Source: Pseudomonadota bacterium
GTDB lineage: Bacteria; Pseudomonadota; Gammaproteobacteria; Steroidobacterales; Steroidobacteraceae
NCBI GenBank assembly: GCA_023433705.1
Contig: JAEYUC010000095.1
Span: 124,001-188,000, forward strand
Reading direction: 5' to 3'
DNA: 64,000 nucleotides
The notes under the pieces were generated by a model. The model did no database searches, had not been told where the DNA came from, and saw nothing but the letters and a program-made list of their open reading frames with translations. Of this stretch, positions 9,358 through 20,527 are shown one piece after another; the stretch's first letter is position 1; every line of letters starts with the position of its first letter. Made by a program: the position numbers and the translations under genes.

Positions 9358-11163
9358 CTACGGCGTCGGCGGCTCGGCGCACGTGTCCGCCGGGCATTCC
9401 TCTTCCGGCACCGGATGCAGGCTCCATCCGCGATCCGCGCCGCTCGGTTCGAGCCTCGCGAGGTGATAGCTGGTGGTGCTCACATCCACGTATCCGGTCC
9501 AGGTGAATTGCTCGATTTCCTCGTCGCCTTCGCCGAAATTCTGGTGCAGGTGGAATCCGCCGCTCGATCCGGAAACGAGTCCGGCGCCCCCGTCGTCATC
9601 GAAGATGGACAGGATCGCCTGGAAATTGACGTACGCATCGTCCACCTTCAGGCCGTCGCTGGTATAGCGGCGGTCTACCGAGATCGAATCATTCGGGGAG
9701 GCCTTCATGTCTCCGGCGCTGAAGTCGTCGGCAAAGGTGATCTCGATCTCTTCGGAACGGAAGCCGTCGTTGAGAAACCCCTGAACGTTCGCGTGCACAG
9801 TGCCGTTGAAGTAATCGCGGCTGACGTGCAGCGTGATCGTGCCGACGCCCCAGACCTCCGGAAAGTCGTACTCGACCATGTACGCGCCGCGGTCCGGGTC
9901 CGTGTCGTCGTTGCTTTCGTAGCAATCGTCCCAGGACTCGCTGATCACGTGATGGCCGATTGGCAGTGGTTCATTCGCCGTCATCATGACGCCGTCGATG
10001 GTCAGGCCTCCGTACGAGCCGATGTGACAGGGCTCCGGCGGTCCGGAATTGAGCGGGAAACCGAGGCGCACGGGCGCCGGCGCGGCAAATCCGACCGTTC
10101 CGGTGAACGGGCCCGTGATCATCTGCGCGACGGTGAACAACATGTTGCCGTAGCCGCTCGCGTACGCCCAGTCGTCGTTCTGGTTGTCGTCGGACGGATC
10201 GAAGTGCCAATCGATTTCCTCGACCGTGAGGCAACCTTCGTTGCTCGTGGCGGCGCCGCTCGCGTTGCTGATGACGACGTAATAACAATCGTCGTTCTGC
10301 GAAAGGAACAGGTTGGTGACCAGCAGGAAGGGTTCGGGGCCGGTCTTCACCACGGTGCCGGAGGAGCGACGCCACTCGTAGGTCAGATCGTTGCCCGACG
10401 CCGCGACGAACATCATGGCCGAGCCATGTTCGAGAGCGATCGGGTTGTTGGGATGCCGCGCGATCGCGGGCGCGGAAGACGAATTACCGGCCGTGACCGT
10501 GACGCTGACCGAATCGAAATGCGTCGCGCCGCGATCGTCCGTGACGGTGAGACTGAACACGAGCGTCGCCGCGGCGCTGGGCGCCGTGAAACTCGCGCTC
10601 GCGCTGCTGCCATTGGTCAGCGTTACCGCGGGACCCGATGTCTGGGCCCATGCATAACTCGCGATCGTGCCGTCCTCGTCGGTCGCCGAGCCGGTGAGGG
10701 TGACGGCGGCGCCCGCGGACACGGTCTGGTCGGCGCCGGCGCTGGCCACCGGAATGGCGTTGACCGTCACCGTGACCGTGTCGGAGTGCGAGGCGCCGCC
10801 GTTATCGGTCACGGTGAGCTGGAACGTGAGTGTTCCGGCCGCGGTCGGTGCGGCGAAGGAAGTCGAGGCCGTGCCGGCGGACGCAAGTGTGACGGCGCTA
10901 CCCGCCGTCTGCGTCCAGGCATACGTCGCGATCGTGCCGTTGGAATCGGAGCTCGCGCTGCCGTCGAGATTGACCGTGGCTCCGGGAGCGACCACCTGGT
11001 CGGCGCCGGCATTCGCGTTCGGCGGCGTGTTGACCGCTTGTGGTGGGTTGGGGCTCGGCGGTTCCGGCGCCGCTTCCTCGCCGCCGCCGTTCAAACAGCC
11101 ACCCAGGACCAGGGCCAATACCGGCACGACGAGCCGCGCCGTCCATCCACTCGACATATTCAT
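9358..11163 (-). CDS. PKD/Ig-domain surface lipoprotein
   Basis: 601 residues from ATG 11163, preceded by GGGGAG. The lipobox LVLGGC lies near residue 23. Two tandem PKD/REJ-type domains follow (NANAGADQVVAPGATV and VASAGADQTVSAGAAV), each with a YAWTQTAG/YAWAQTSG strand and a LTVTDNGG/LTVTDDRG turn. Next comes an Ig-like domain (SGNDLTYEWRRSSG, CYYVVISNASG), then about 280 residues of unrecognised beta-rich sequence. It is probably an outer-membrane or surface adhesin or carbohydrate-binding protein. It converges with the barrel gene 7 bases away. Confidence 0.85.
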   Translation of the reverse strand: MNMSSGWTARLVVPVLALVLGGCLNGGGEEAAPEPPSPNPPQAVNTPPNANAGADQVVAPGATVNLDGSASSDSNGTIATYAWTQTAGSAVTLASAGTASTSFAAPTAAGTLTFQLTVTDNGGASHSDTVTVTVNAIPVASAGADQTVSAGAAVTLTGSATDEDGTIASYAWAQTSGPAVTLTNGSSASASFTAPSAAATLVFSLTVTDDRGATHFDSVSVTVTAGNSSSAPAIARHPNNPIALEHGSAMMFVAASGNDLTYEWRRSSGTVVKTGPEPFLLVTNLFLSQNDDCYYVVISNASGAATSNEGCLTVEEIDWHFDPSDDNQNDDWAYASGYGNMLFTVAQMITGPFTGTVGFAAPAPVRLGFPLNSGPPEPCHIGSYGGLTIDGVMMTANEPLPIGHHVISESWDDCYESNDDTDPDRGAYMVEYDFPEVWGVGTITLHVSRDYFNGTVHANVQGFLNDGFRSEEIEITFADDFSAGDMKASPNDSISVDRRYTSDGLKVDDAYVNFQAILSIFDDDGGAGLVSGSSGGFHLHQNFGEGDEEIEQFTWTGYVDVSTTSYHLARLEPSGADRGWSLHPVPEEECPADTCAEPPTP

Positions 11164-11240
11164 CGCTTCACTCCCCAAACTACGCCGTGGTTGCCGTTAC
11201 AGACGTAGTCGGGGAGGAAAACGGCTCATCGAGACGTCGA

Positions 11241-11609
11241 CTATTTGATCAGGCCGGCCACCGGCTGCGTGGCGCGGCGGGCGGAGTCGTAAACCGCGAG
11301 CAGAGTCGGGTGGTCGATCTTCTTCACGGCTGCCTCCGTCACCTGGACTTCGCACTTGTCGACATTGGCGCGCGAGGCGAGGCTGCCGTGATCGAGACGG
11401 TCGCAAACGCGGGCCGCGGCCGCTTCGATCCGTTTCAGCAGGCGCGAAGCGTCGGCCATGTCGTCGATGCGCAGGTCCGCGTAGGCAACCGTGACGTCGG
11501 GGCCCGTGGTGTCTTCGGCGTTTGCGGGTGTGGCGAGCTGCAGTGCGGCAGCGGCGCAGAGCAGGATGGCGAGAACCGTCCCGGAACGGTTGCGGGTCGA
11601 TGTGAACAT
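11241..11609 (-). CDS. UrcA family protein
   Basis: 122 residues from ATG 11609, chosen for the GGGAG just upstream and because it begins a clean signal peptide ending PANAED. The mature part has the UrcA pattern: VAYADLRIDDMADASRLLKR, then EAAAARVC and a second cysteine in VDKCEVQV, followed by a helix ending AVYDSARR. UrcA proteins are small exported proteins of unknown function, common in Xanthomonadales and Sphingomonadales. It is divergent from the sigma factor at 11739. Confidence 0.85.
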   Translation of the reverse strand: MFTSTRNRSGTVLAILLCAAAALQLATPANAEDTTGPDVTVAYADLRIDDMADASRLLKRIEAAAARVCDRLDHGSLASRANVDKCEVQVTEAAVKKIDHPTLLAVYDSARRATQPVAGLIK

Positions 11610-11738
11610 GGCTTTTCTCCCGAATGCAGTTGGTGAATGTTCGAGCCCTCGTGGGCCCTCATTCATCAAGACAAGGTTTTCGGGCCAAACCCGACATTCG
11701 ATTCGCGGGCGGCTAAGCTAGGCGCTGGAATCAATCCC

Positions 11739-12296
11739 GTGGCCGAACTGACTCAACTACTTCAACGGCTCCAGGCGGGCGAGCCGGGGGCGCGCGAGGC
11801 GCTCTTCGCCGCCGCCTACCCGGGGTTGCAGCAGCTTGCGCACGCGCGGCTGCGGGCCGGCGGGCGCAACACGTTGCTCGACACGCGCAGCCTGGTGCAC
11901 GAGTCCTATCTACGCTACGTGCAGGGCGGGCAGTTGCGCGCCGACGACCGGCGGGCGTTCTTCGCATACGCGTCGCAGATCATGCGGTCGGTCGTCGTGA
12001 ACCAGGTCCGCGAACGGGCCGCCCAGAAGCGCGGCGCCGACTGGCGGCCGGTCACGCTGTCGACGAAGATTTCCGAGCAGATCGCCGAGGGCGACGACGT
12101 GATCCTGAAAGTCCACGAGGCGCTCGAGTCCCTCGAACAGGTCGATGCGCGGCTCGCGCAGGTCGTCGAGATGCGGTACTTCGGGGGTTACAGCGAGCTG
12201 GAGATCGCCGAGACGCTCGATGTCACCGAGAGAACCGTGCAGCGCCTGTGGCTCAAGGCGCGCATGATGTTGCTCGCGACGCTGCAGCACGCCTAG
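11739..12296 (+). CDS. ECF sigma factor, kinase-associated subfamily
   Basis: 185 residues from GTG 11739. The frame opens at 11637, but the upstream part overlaps the divergent UrcA leader and is not conserved-looking. Region 2 motifs: LDTRSLVHESYLRYV and FFAYASQIMRSVVVNQVRER. Region 4: VVEMRYFGGYSELEIAETL and VTERTVQRLWLKARMML. The pattern matches the ECF subgroup that accompanies Ser/Thr kinase-TPR proteins. It ends 10 bases before the kinase, so they form an operon and the kinase likely controls this sigma factor. Confidence 0.88.
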   Translation: MAELTQLLQRLQAGEPGAREALFAAAYPGLQQLAHARLRAGGRNTLLDTRSLVHESYLRYVQGGQLRADDRRAFFAYASQIMRSVVVNQVRERAAQKRGADWRPVTLSTKISEQIAEGDDVILKVHEALESLEQVDARLAQVVEMRYFGGYSELEIAETLDVTERTVQRLWLKARMMLLATLQHA

Positions 12297-12306
12297 GACG
12301 CGCGTA

Positions 12307-14793
<2,487 letters not shown>

Positions 14794-14804
14794 TCGCGCG
14801 CGAT

Positions 14805-17792
14805 TCAGGTTCGCTGCAGCGTTCCGCCGCGCGTCTCCGCCAGGAGCCGGTGAAACTGCGGGCCGGTCTGTTGTGCCTTCAGTGCCCGGGCGGCCGAGTC
14901 GACCAGCGCGCGTGCCTCGTCGCGCGCGGCCGCGCGGTTGCGATGCTGCGCGAGGTACAGCCGGGCTTCGGCCAGCATCGGGCTGTCGGGCGCATCCATG
15001 GCCGCGCGCATCGTCACGGCTTTCTCGAGGTGGGCTCTCGCCTCCGGTAGTTTGCCGTCGCGGGTGAGGGCGACGCCCAGCAACATGTGCGTGGCGGCTT
15101 CCTCGTCCGGCATTTCCGCGCGCGTCTTCGAGGACTCGATCTGCGACAGGAGCTCCCGCGCGGTCGATACCGCATTCGGATCGCGCGCCGCGAGCGCCAT
15201 GCGCAGCAGCGCGACGCGCGCATACGCACGGTTGGGGTTGAGCCCCTCGACATCCTTCGTTTCCCGATCCGAGCGCTCGAAATAGTGCCGCGCTTCGTCC
15301 AGGTGTCCTTGCGCGAGGTGCAGCGAACCGAGCCGATTGAGCGCCGTGGCGTGAATCCACGATCCCGGCCCGAACATCTTCCCGGCAGCTTCGTCGATGC
15401 CCTTGAGTTCCTGGGCCGCGAGATCGAAGCGTCCCTGTTCGGTGTGCAGGCGGCCGAGCTGGATCATCACGTTGAGCGTGGCCTGTCCGCTCCTGGTCCA
15501 GATGTCGATCACGCGCTTCAGGTGTCGCTCGCCTTCGACGTATTCCCCGCGCATGAGGAGAACGCGCCCCAGGTCGAACCGGATGATGGTAGTGAGCTGC
15601 GGATCGTCGTCGCCGCGGTTCTTCCGCTGCGTTTCGAACGCACTCAGCAGCAGCTCGCGCGCCTCCTCGCGGCGTCCGAGCCATGCGAGCAGCATCCCGA
15701 GCGCGCGTTTGCCGTCGCTGACGTATGGATGCGCCGGTCCGCCGGCCTTCTCGTATTCCACTATGGCCTTGCGCATGAACTGCTCGGCCTCGTCGTTGCG
15801 CGCGGCCCAGTTCAACCGGTCGCCGAGTCCCTGGTAGAGACCGCCGCGTTCGATGCCGTCGATATCCCGCACGACGCCGGATTCGGCGAGCCTGGCGGCT
15901 TCCTCCAGTAGTTCGAGGGACCGCGCGTGATTTCCCATCACCTGTTCGGCCCGCGACAGCGCCGCGAGCATCGTCAGCCGCTCGGAGTGGTGCGGATGAT
16001 GCTTCGTGACGAGGTCGAGTCCGGTCTGGTAGAGGCGCAGCAGCGTTCCGTCCCTGAGGTTCCCGATTCGGTAGTTAGCGGTTCCCAGGATGCGGAAGGT
16101 CTGGGCGTATTCGAGCTCGGATTCCAGGCGATTCGCGCGGAAGATCTCCTGCGCCTCGGTGGCGCTGCGCATCGCGCCGGCATAGTCGCCACTCTGCTGC
16201 TGGCTCGAGGCGAGCCCGGCGAGCGTGCGGGCGACCTCGGGATGCGAGCCGCCGAGCGCTGCGCGCTGGGCCGCGAGCTGATCCAGGCGCAGTGGCAGCG
16301 CGTCCTTTTGCATCTCCATGTTGGCGTACAGGCGCGCCATCATGTCGAGCAGCTCGATGCGGACTTCGGGCGCGTCGGCGAGGCCGGTGCGGATCTCCTG
16401 GCTGGCCTGCGCCAGCAATTCCTCCGCGGTCGCCTTGCGCGCGCTCGCGCCGTCCGGATGCGACGTGCTGTTGCGTTCGAAGATCCCGACCACGAAATCC
16501 TTGATGGCCGTGGCCTTGCGCGCTTCGATGCGCGCGACCCTGGCCTGCCATGCGATGCCGGCAACGCCCGCGCCGATCGCCGCGACGATGAGCGCCGAAG
16601 CCGCGACGCCCAGGCGATGCCGCCGCACGAACTTGCGAGTGCGCGCGCCCAGGCTTTCCGGCCTCGCGAGGATGGGTTGATGCGCGAGATGGCGCTGCAC
16701 GTCGTCCGCCAGGGCGGCAACCGACGAATATCGCTCGCCGGGCTCCTTGCGCAACGCGCGCGCGATGATGTTGTCGAGGTCGCCTTCGATGTCGCGCCGC
16801 AGCCGCGGCGGCGTCGTCGAACGCGCGGTCGCGGCTTCCCCGGCGTCTCGCGCGACCGACTGGCTGGCGCGCATCGCGTCGTCGTGCAGAACCGCGCGCT
16901 CGACGGCCACCGGGTTCACGTCCGCGAACGGACGTTTGCCCGTGACCAGCACGTGCAGCAGCACGCCGAGTGAATAGACGTCCGTCGCGGTGGTGATCTG
17001 CTGGCCGAGAATCTGCTCGGGCGCGGCGAATTCCGGCGTGAAGATGCGGCCCGAGAGGCGCGTCAGTTCCGCGCGCCCGTCGACCGTGTCCGATTCGAGT
17101 AGTTTGGCGATGCCGAAGTCGAGCAGCTTCACCTGGCCCGATCCGGTCACGAGGATGTTGGAGGGCTTGATGTCGCGGTGCACGACGAGATTCGCGTGCG
17201 CCTGCGATACCGCGGCGCACACGTCGAGGAACAGCCGCAGCCGGGCATCGATCGTGAGCTTGCGCTCGTCGCACCAGCTATCGATGGCCGCGCCCCGCAC
17301 GTGTTCCAGCACCAGGTAGACGCCGCCGTCGCCGGAAACCCCCGCATCCAGCAATCGCGCGATGTTCGGGTGCGTCAGGCGGCCGAGGATCCGGGCTTCG
17401 CGCAGGAACCGGTCGCGCAGCACGCCGCCGCCGAAGTAGGGATGCAGTGTCTTGATCGCGACTTCGCCTTCGTAGAGGCCGTCGTCGCGGCTGGCCAGCC
17501 ACACCTCGCCCATGCCGCCGGATCCGATCTGCGAGCGGATACGGTATGGACCCAGCGGAACGCCGGGACCGAGTGTCTCCGCTGGCCTGCCCGGCGGTTC
17601 GAGAAATCCGGACCGGTCCGCGCGCACTTCGGCTTCGAGCAACGACACCAGCGCCGAATGCAGTTGCGGCTGTGTCTGCCCGATCTCGGCGAGAGACTCT
17701 TGCCGTTGTTCCGGTGTCTGTTCGAGCAGTACGTCGAGCTGCGCGAGCGCCTCACGCCAGAGCCTGGTTGCGGGCCGTTCCTTGACGCTCAT
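14805..17792 (-). CDS. Membrane Ser/Thr protein kinase with TPR sensor domain
   Basis: 995 residues from ATG 17792, with GGGGAGG upstream; the open frame extends further but that is shadow over the sigma gene. Kinase motifs: IGSGGMGEVW (89-98), Lys114 in VAIKTLHP, Asp207 in HRDIKPSN, Asp225 in DFGIAK, and substrate loop RIFTPEFAAPEQI. A transmembrane helix lies near 395-415 (LGVAASALIVAAIGAGVAGI). About 570 residues of TPR follow. The start overlaps the stop of the sigma gene by 4 bases. It ends 11 bases from the convergent kinase at 14793. Confidence 0.9.
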   Translation of the reverse strand: MSVKERPATRLWREALAQLDVLLEQTPEQRQESLAEIGQTQPQLHSALVSLLEAEVRADRSGFLEPPGRPAETLGPGVPLGPYRIRSQIGSGGMGEVWLASRDDGLYEGEVAIKTLHPYFGGGVLRDRFLREARILGRLTHPNIARLLDAGVSGDGGVYLVLEHVRGAAIDSWCDERKLTIDARLRLFLDVCAAVSQAHANLVVHRDIKPSNILVTGSGQVKLLDFGIAKLLESDTVDGRAELTRLSGRIFTPEFAAPEQILGQQITTATDVYSLGVLLHVLVTGKRPFADVNPVAVERAVLHDDAMRASQSVARDAGEAATARSTTPPRLRRDIEGDLDNIIARALRKEPGERYSSVAALADDVQRHLAHQPILARPESLGARTRKFVRRHRLGVAASALIVAAIGAGVAGIAWQARVARIEARKATAIKDFVVGIFERNSTSHPDGASARKATAEELLAQASQEIRTGLADAPEVRIELLDMMARLYANMEMQKDALPLRLDQLAAQRAALGGSHPEVARTLAGLASSQQQSGDYAGAMRSATEAQEIFRANRLESELEYAQTFRILGTANYRIGNLRDGTLLRLYQTGLDLVTKHHPHHSERLTMLAALSRAEQVMGNHARSLELLEEAARLAESGVVRDIDGIERGGLYQGLGDRLNWAARNDEAEQFMRKAIVEYEKAGGPAHPYVSDGKRALGMLLAWLGRREEARELLLSAFETQRKNRGDDDPQLTTIIRFDLGRVLLMRGEYVEGERHLKRVIDIWTRSGQATLNVMIQLGRLHTEQGRFDLAAQELKGIDEAAGKMFGPGSWIHATALNRLGSLHLAQGHLDEARHYFERSDRETKDVEGLNPNRAYARVALLRMALAARDPNAVSTARELLSQIESSKTRAEMPDEEAATHMLLGVALTRDGKLPEARAHLEKAVTMRAAMDAPDSPMLAEARLYLAQHRNRAAARDEARALVDSAARALKAQQTGPQFHRLLAETRGGTLQRT

Positions 17793-18358
17793 GTCGGTGC
17801 CTCCCCTGGCGGACCCATGGCCTGCAGCAGGTAAGCGCGCGCCTTCTGCCAGTCGCGCTTCACCGTCGCGGGCGATATTTCGAGGAACTCTGCTATCTCC
17901 TCGATTTCCATGCCACCGAAGTAGCGCATTTCGACCACCCAGTGAGCACGCTCGTCGATGCGCTGGAGGGATTCGAGCGCGTCGCCCAGGGAAAGCAGCT
18001 CCGGCTCCGTCAGCAGCCGCTCGGCCATCCCGGTATTCAGGGTGAGGATTTCCCGGCCGCCGCCACGCCGCTCGCTGGCGCGCGCACGCACGTAGTCGAT
18101 GATCACGCTGCGCATGACGCGCGAGGCATAGGCGAGAAAAGTGCGCCGGTCCGTACCGGGCAGCTGCGACTGCTGGCACAGCCGAAGGTACACCTCGTGG
18201 ACCAGTCCCGGCGCATCGAGCATCGTGTAGCGGTCTTCGCCACGCAGGCGGCCGCGGGCCAGGCGGTCGAGCTCGGCATAGATAGAGGAGAAGAACTTGT
18301 CGCGGGCCGCGGCGTCGCCGTTGCGTGCCTGGTCGAGCAGCAGCGTGATTTCTCCCAT
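17789..18358 (-). CDS. ECF sigma factor, kinase-associated subfamily
   Basis: 189 residues. Region 2 shows LVHEVYLRLCQQSQ and FLAYASRVMRSVIIDYVRAR. Region 4 shows VVEMRYFGGMEIEEIAEFL and ISPATVKRDWQKARAYL. It is a paralogue of the 11739 sigma factor; the shared run VVEMRYFGG is exact. The stop overlaps the kinase start (ATGA), so the pair is translationally coupled. Divergent to it lies the ABC exporter at 18576, a possible target. Confidence 0.9.
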   Translation of the reverse strand: MGEITLLLDQARNGDAAARDKFFSSIYAELDRLARGRLRGEDRYTMLDAPGLVHEVYLRLCQQSQLPGTDRRTFLAYASRVMRSVIIDYVRARASERRGGGREILTLNTGMAERLLTEPELLSLGDALESLQRIDERAHWVVEMRYFGGMEIEEIAEFLEISPATVKRDWQKARAYLLQAMGPPGEAPT

Positions 18359-18428
18359 GCGACCGGATCATACGGGCCGGCCCCGATCAAGACACCTGCG
18401 CGCGAGACTGCCGCCTCTTCCAGTTAAA

Positions 18429-18447
18429 AACTACAGCTGTCATAGTT
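18429..18447. promoter_or_regulatory. Imperfect palindrome, possible operator
   Basis: AACTACAGCTGTCATAGTT lies in the 217-base gap between the divergent sigma gene and the ABC exporter. The outer arms AACTA and TAGTT pair, and the core ACAGCTGT is itself palindromic but off-centre. It loosely resembles BlaI/CopY-type sites built on TACA-N2-TGT. No such regulator is in the window. The rest of the gap holds an AT-rich stretch (GTTTTATTTTCG at about 18470) that could be promoter sequence. Confidence 0.3.
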
Positions 18448-18575
18448 CAGCCCTGGAGCCCGCCGCGCGCGTTTTATTTTCGCGAAGCTGCAACCTGGGG
18501 GTAGGGCACGCCGTCATAGACGAATGCTCGCGGCCGCCAGGGCCGAAAACACGATAACCGAGAGACAGATAGCGA

Positions 18576-19277
18576 ATGATCGAGCTGCAGGGGGTTCATA
18601 AGTCATATCGAACCGGGGATCAGTCGGTACACGTTTTGAAAGGCGTGGACCTGACGATCCGTGAAGGCGAGCTGGTCTCGATCATGGGATCGTCCGGTTC
18701 GGGCAAATCCACCCTGTTGAACATCCTGGGCATCCTGGACTCGTTCGACCAGGGCACTTACCTGCTGGCGGGCGAGGCGGTCAGGAGCATGGGGGAAACC
18801 CAGGCCGCGCAGTTGCGCAACCGGCTGCTGGGTTTCGTGTTCCAGTCCTTCAACCTGCTGCCCTTCAAGAACGCCGCCGAGAACGTGGCGCTGCCGCTTT
18901 ACTACCAGGGCGTCGGCCGCAGGGAGCGCAACTATCGCGCCGAGCAGATCCTCGACATGGTCGGACTGTCCGAGCGCAAGCATTTCATGCCGAACCAGCT
19001 CTCGGGCGGTCAGAAGCAGCGCGTCGCCATCGCGCGCGCGCTGGTCACGAAGCCGAAGGTGATCCTCGCCGACGAGCCCACCGGCGCGCTCGACAGTCGC
19101 ACGACGCAGGAAATCATGGAGCTGCTCAAGGAGGTCCACCGGCTCGGCAACACGCTGGTCATCGTGACTCACGAGCAGGACATCGCCGATCAGACCGAGC
19201 GACAGATCGTCCTCAAGGATGGCGTGGTCGCATCGGCGGGGCGGCACATCGCCCATGTCGAAGCGGTGACTGGTTAG
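18576..19277 (+). CDS. ABC exporter ATP-binding protein (MacB/LolD type)
   Basis: 233 residues. Walker A is GSSGSGKSTLL, the signature is LSGGQKQRVAIARAL, Walker B is VILADEPTGALDS, and the switch His lies in VIVTHEQD. It is the soluble ATPase of a MacB-like mechanotransmission exporter. The first permease starts 3 bases after its stop and three partner genes follow, so it is the first gene of a four-gene operon. Confidence 0.93.
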   Translation: MIELQGVHKSYRTGDQSVHVLKGVDLTIREGELVSIMGSSGSGKSTLLNILGILDSFDQGTYLLAGEAVRSMGETQAAQLRNRLLGFVFQSFNLLPFKNAAENVALPLYYQGVGRRERNYRAEQILDMVGLSERKHFMPNQLSGGQKQRVAIARALVTKPKVILADEPTGALDSRTTQEIMELLKEVHRLGNTLVIVTHEQDIADQTERQIVLKDGVVASAGRHIAHVEAVTG

Positions 19278-19280
19278 ACC

Positions 19281-20519
19281 ATGCTCGACGGCCTGCAGGA
19301 AATCCTGTTCACGCTGAAGCAGAACAAGCTGCGCACGGTGCTCACGGCATTCGGCGTGTTCTGGGGCATCTTCATGCTCGTGCTGCTGCTGGGCGCCGGG
19401 CGCGGCATGCAGAACGGCGTGTACGAGGACTTCGGCTCGGACGTGCTCGACTTCATCATCGTCTGGACCGGCGAAACCAGCGTGGCCTATCACGGCATGG
19501 GGCCGGGACGCAGGATCCAGTTCAAGCTCGAGGACATCGAGGCCGTCCGCAAGCAGGTCTCCGGCATCCGGGTGATTTCACCGGAGCGCTTCGCGGAGAA
19601 CGCCAACGTCAGTTACGGACGCAAGATGAGCAACGGCCAGGTCCTCGGCGTTCCGGACGAATACTTCCGGATCAAGGAGGACGTGCCGTTCAACTTCGGA
19701 CGCAAGGTCAATCCGCTGGATCTCGACGAAACCCGCAAGGTCGTCGTGATCGGCACCGCGGTCGCCGAACGGCTGTTCGACAAGGGCGATGACCCTGTCG
19801 GCAATTACGTGAAGGTGAAGGACACCGTCATGAAAGTCGTCGGCGTCTTTCACGACAAGGGTAACCGCGGCCAGAACTCGCAGCGCGTGATGATGCCGAT
19901 TTCGACGATGGAGATGCTGTACGGCGGCGGCCGGATCACCAACACCATCTGGGTGAGGCCGCAGCCGGGCGTCGACGGCTTCGAGCTCGAGAAGAAGGTG
20001 CTCGAGGTACTCAGGCGGCGACACGACGTCTCGCCCGACGACAAGCGCGGCATCAACTCCTTCAACATGGCCATGCCCGCGCGCAACGTGAACGGCTTGT
20101 TTCTGGGCATCAACGTGTTCATCTGGTTCGTCGGACTCGGCACGCTGACGGCCGGCATCGTCGGCATCAGCAACATCATGATCATCACGGTCAAGGAGCG
20201 CACGAAGGAGATCGGCATTCGCAAGGCGCTCGGCGCGACGCCATTCCACATCGTGAGCACTCTGCTGCTGGAGTCGACGCTGGTGACGGGTTTCGCCGGT
20301 TACCTCGGGCTGGTGTTCGGCGTCGGCCTGCTCGAGCTCGTGGCGTTCGGGCTGCGCAGCTCGGGCGCCCAACTACCGTACTTCGTCAATCCGAGCGTCG
20401 ATTTCCAGGCCGCGATCACCGCGATCGTGCTGCTTGTCGTGGTGGGTGTGCTCGCGGGACTCATGCCCGCGCTGCGCGCGGCGAAGATCACGCCCACCGA
20501 AGCCATGCGCGCCGACTAG
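19281..20519 (+). CDS. MacB-like ABC permease (FtsX fold), first
   Basis: 412 residues. The N-terminal helix follows KLRTVLTAFGVFWGIFMLVL. A periplasmic MacB-PCD-type domain of about 230 residues follows (for example VVVIGTAVAERLFDKGDDPV). The C-terminal FtsX domain has three helices, with the coupling segment VKERTKEIGIRKALGATP. It ends with the family's RAAKITPTEAMRAD tail. It probably pairs with the second permease as a heterodimer. Confidence 0.92.
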   Translation: MLDGLQEILFTLKQNKLRTVLTAFGVFWGIFMLVLLLGAGRGMQNGVYEDFGSDVLDFIIVWTGETSVAYHGMGPGRRIQFKLEDIEAVRKQVSGIRVISPERFAENANVSYGRKMSNGQVLGVPDEYFRIKEDVPFNFGRKVNPLDLDETRKVVVIGTAVAERLFDKGDDPVGNYVKVKDTVMKVVGVFHDKGNRGQNSQRVMMPISTMEMLYGGGRITNTIWVRPQPGVDGFELEKKVLEVLRRRHDVSPDDKRGINSFNMAMPARNVNGLFLGINVFIWFVGLGTLTAGIVGISNIMIITVKERTKEIGIRKALGATPFHIVSTLLLESTLVTGFAGYLGLVFGVGLLELVAFGLRSSGAQLPYFVNPSVDFQAAITAIVLLVVVGVLAGLMPALRAAKITPTEAMRAD

Positions 20520-20527
20520 GAGCCGCC

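Noticed and set aside
9415..11208. 597-codon open frame on the + strand opposite the PKD lipoprotein
   Set aside because: It is the mirror of a GC-rich gene. The translation is Arg/Ala/Gly-rich with no domain, while the other strand has a lipobox and two PKD repeats.
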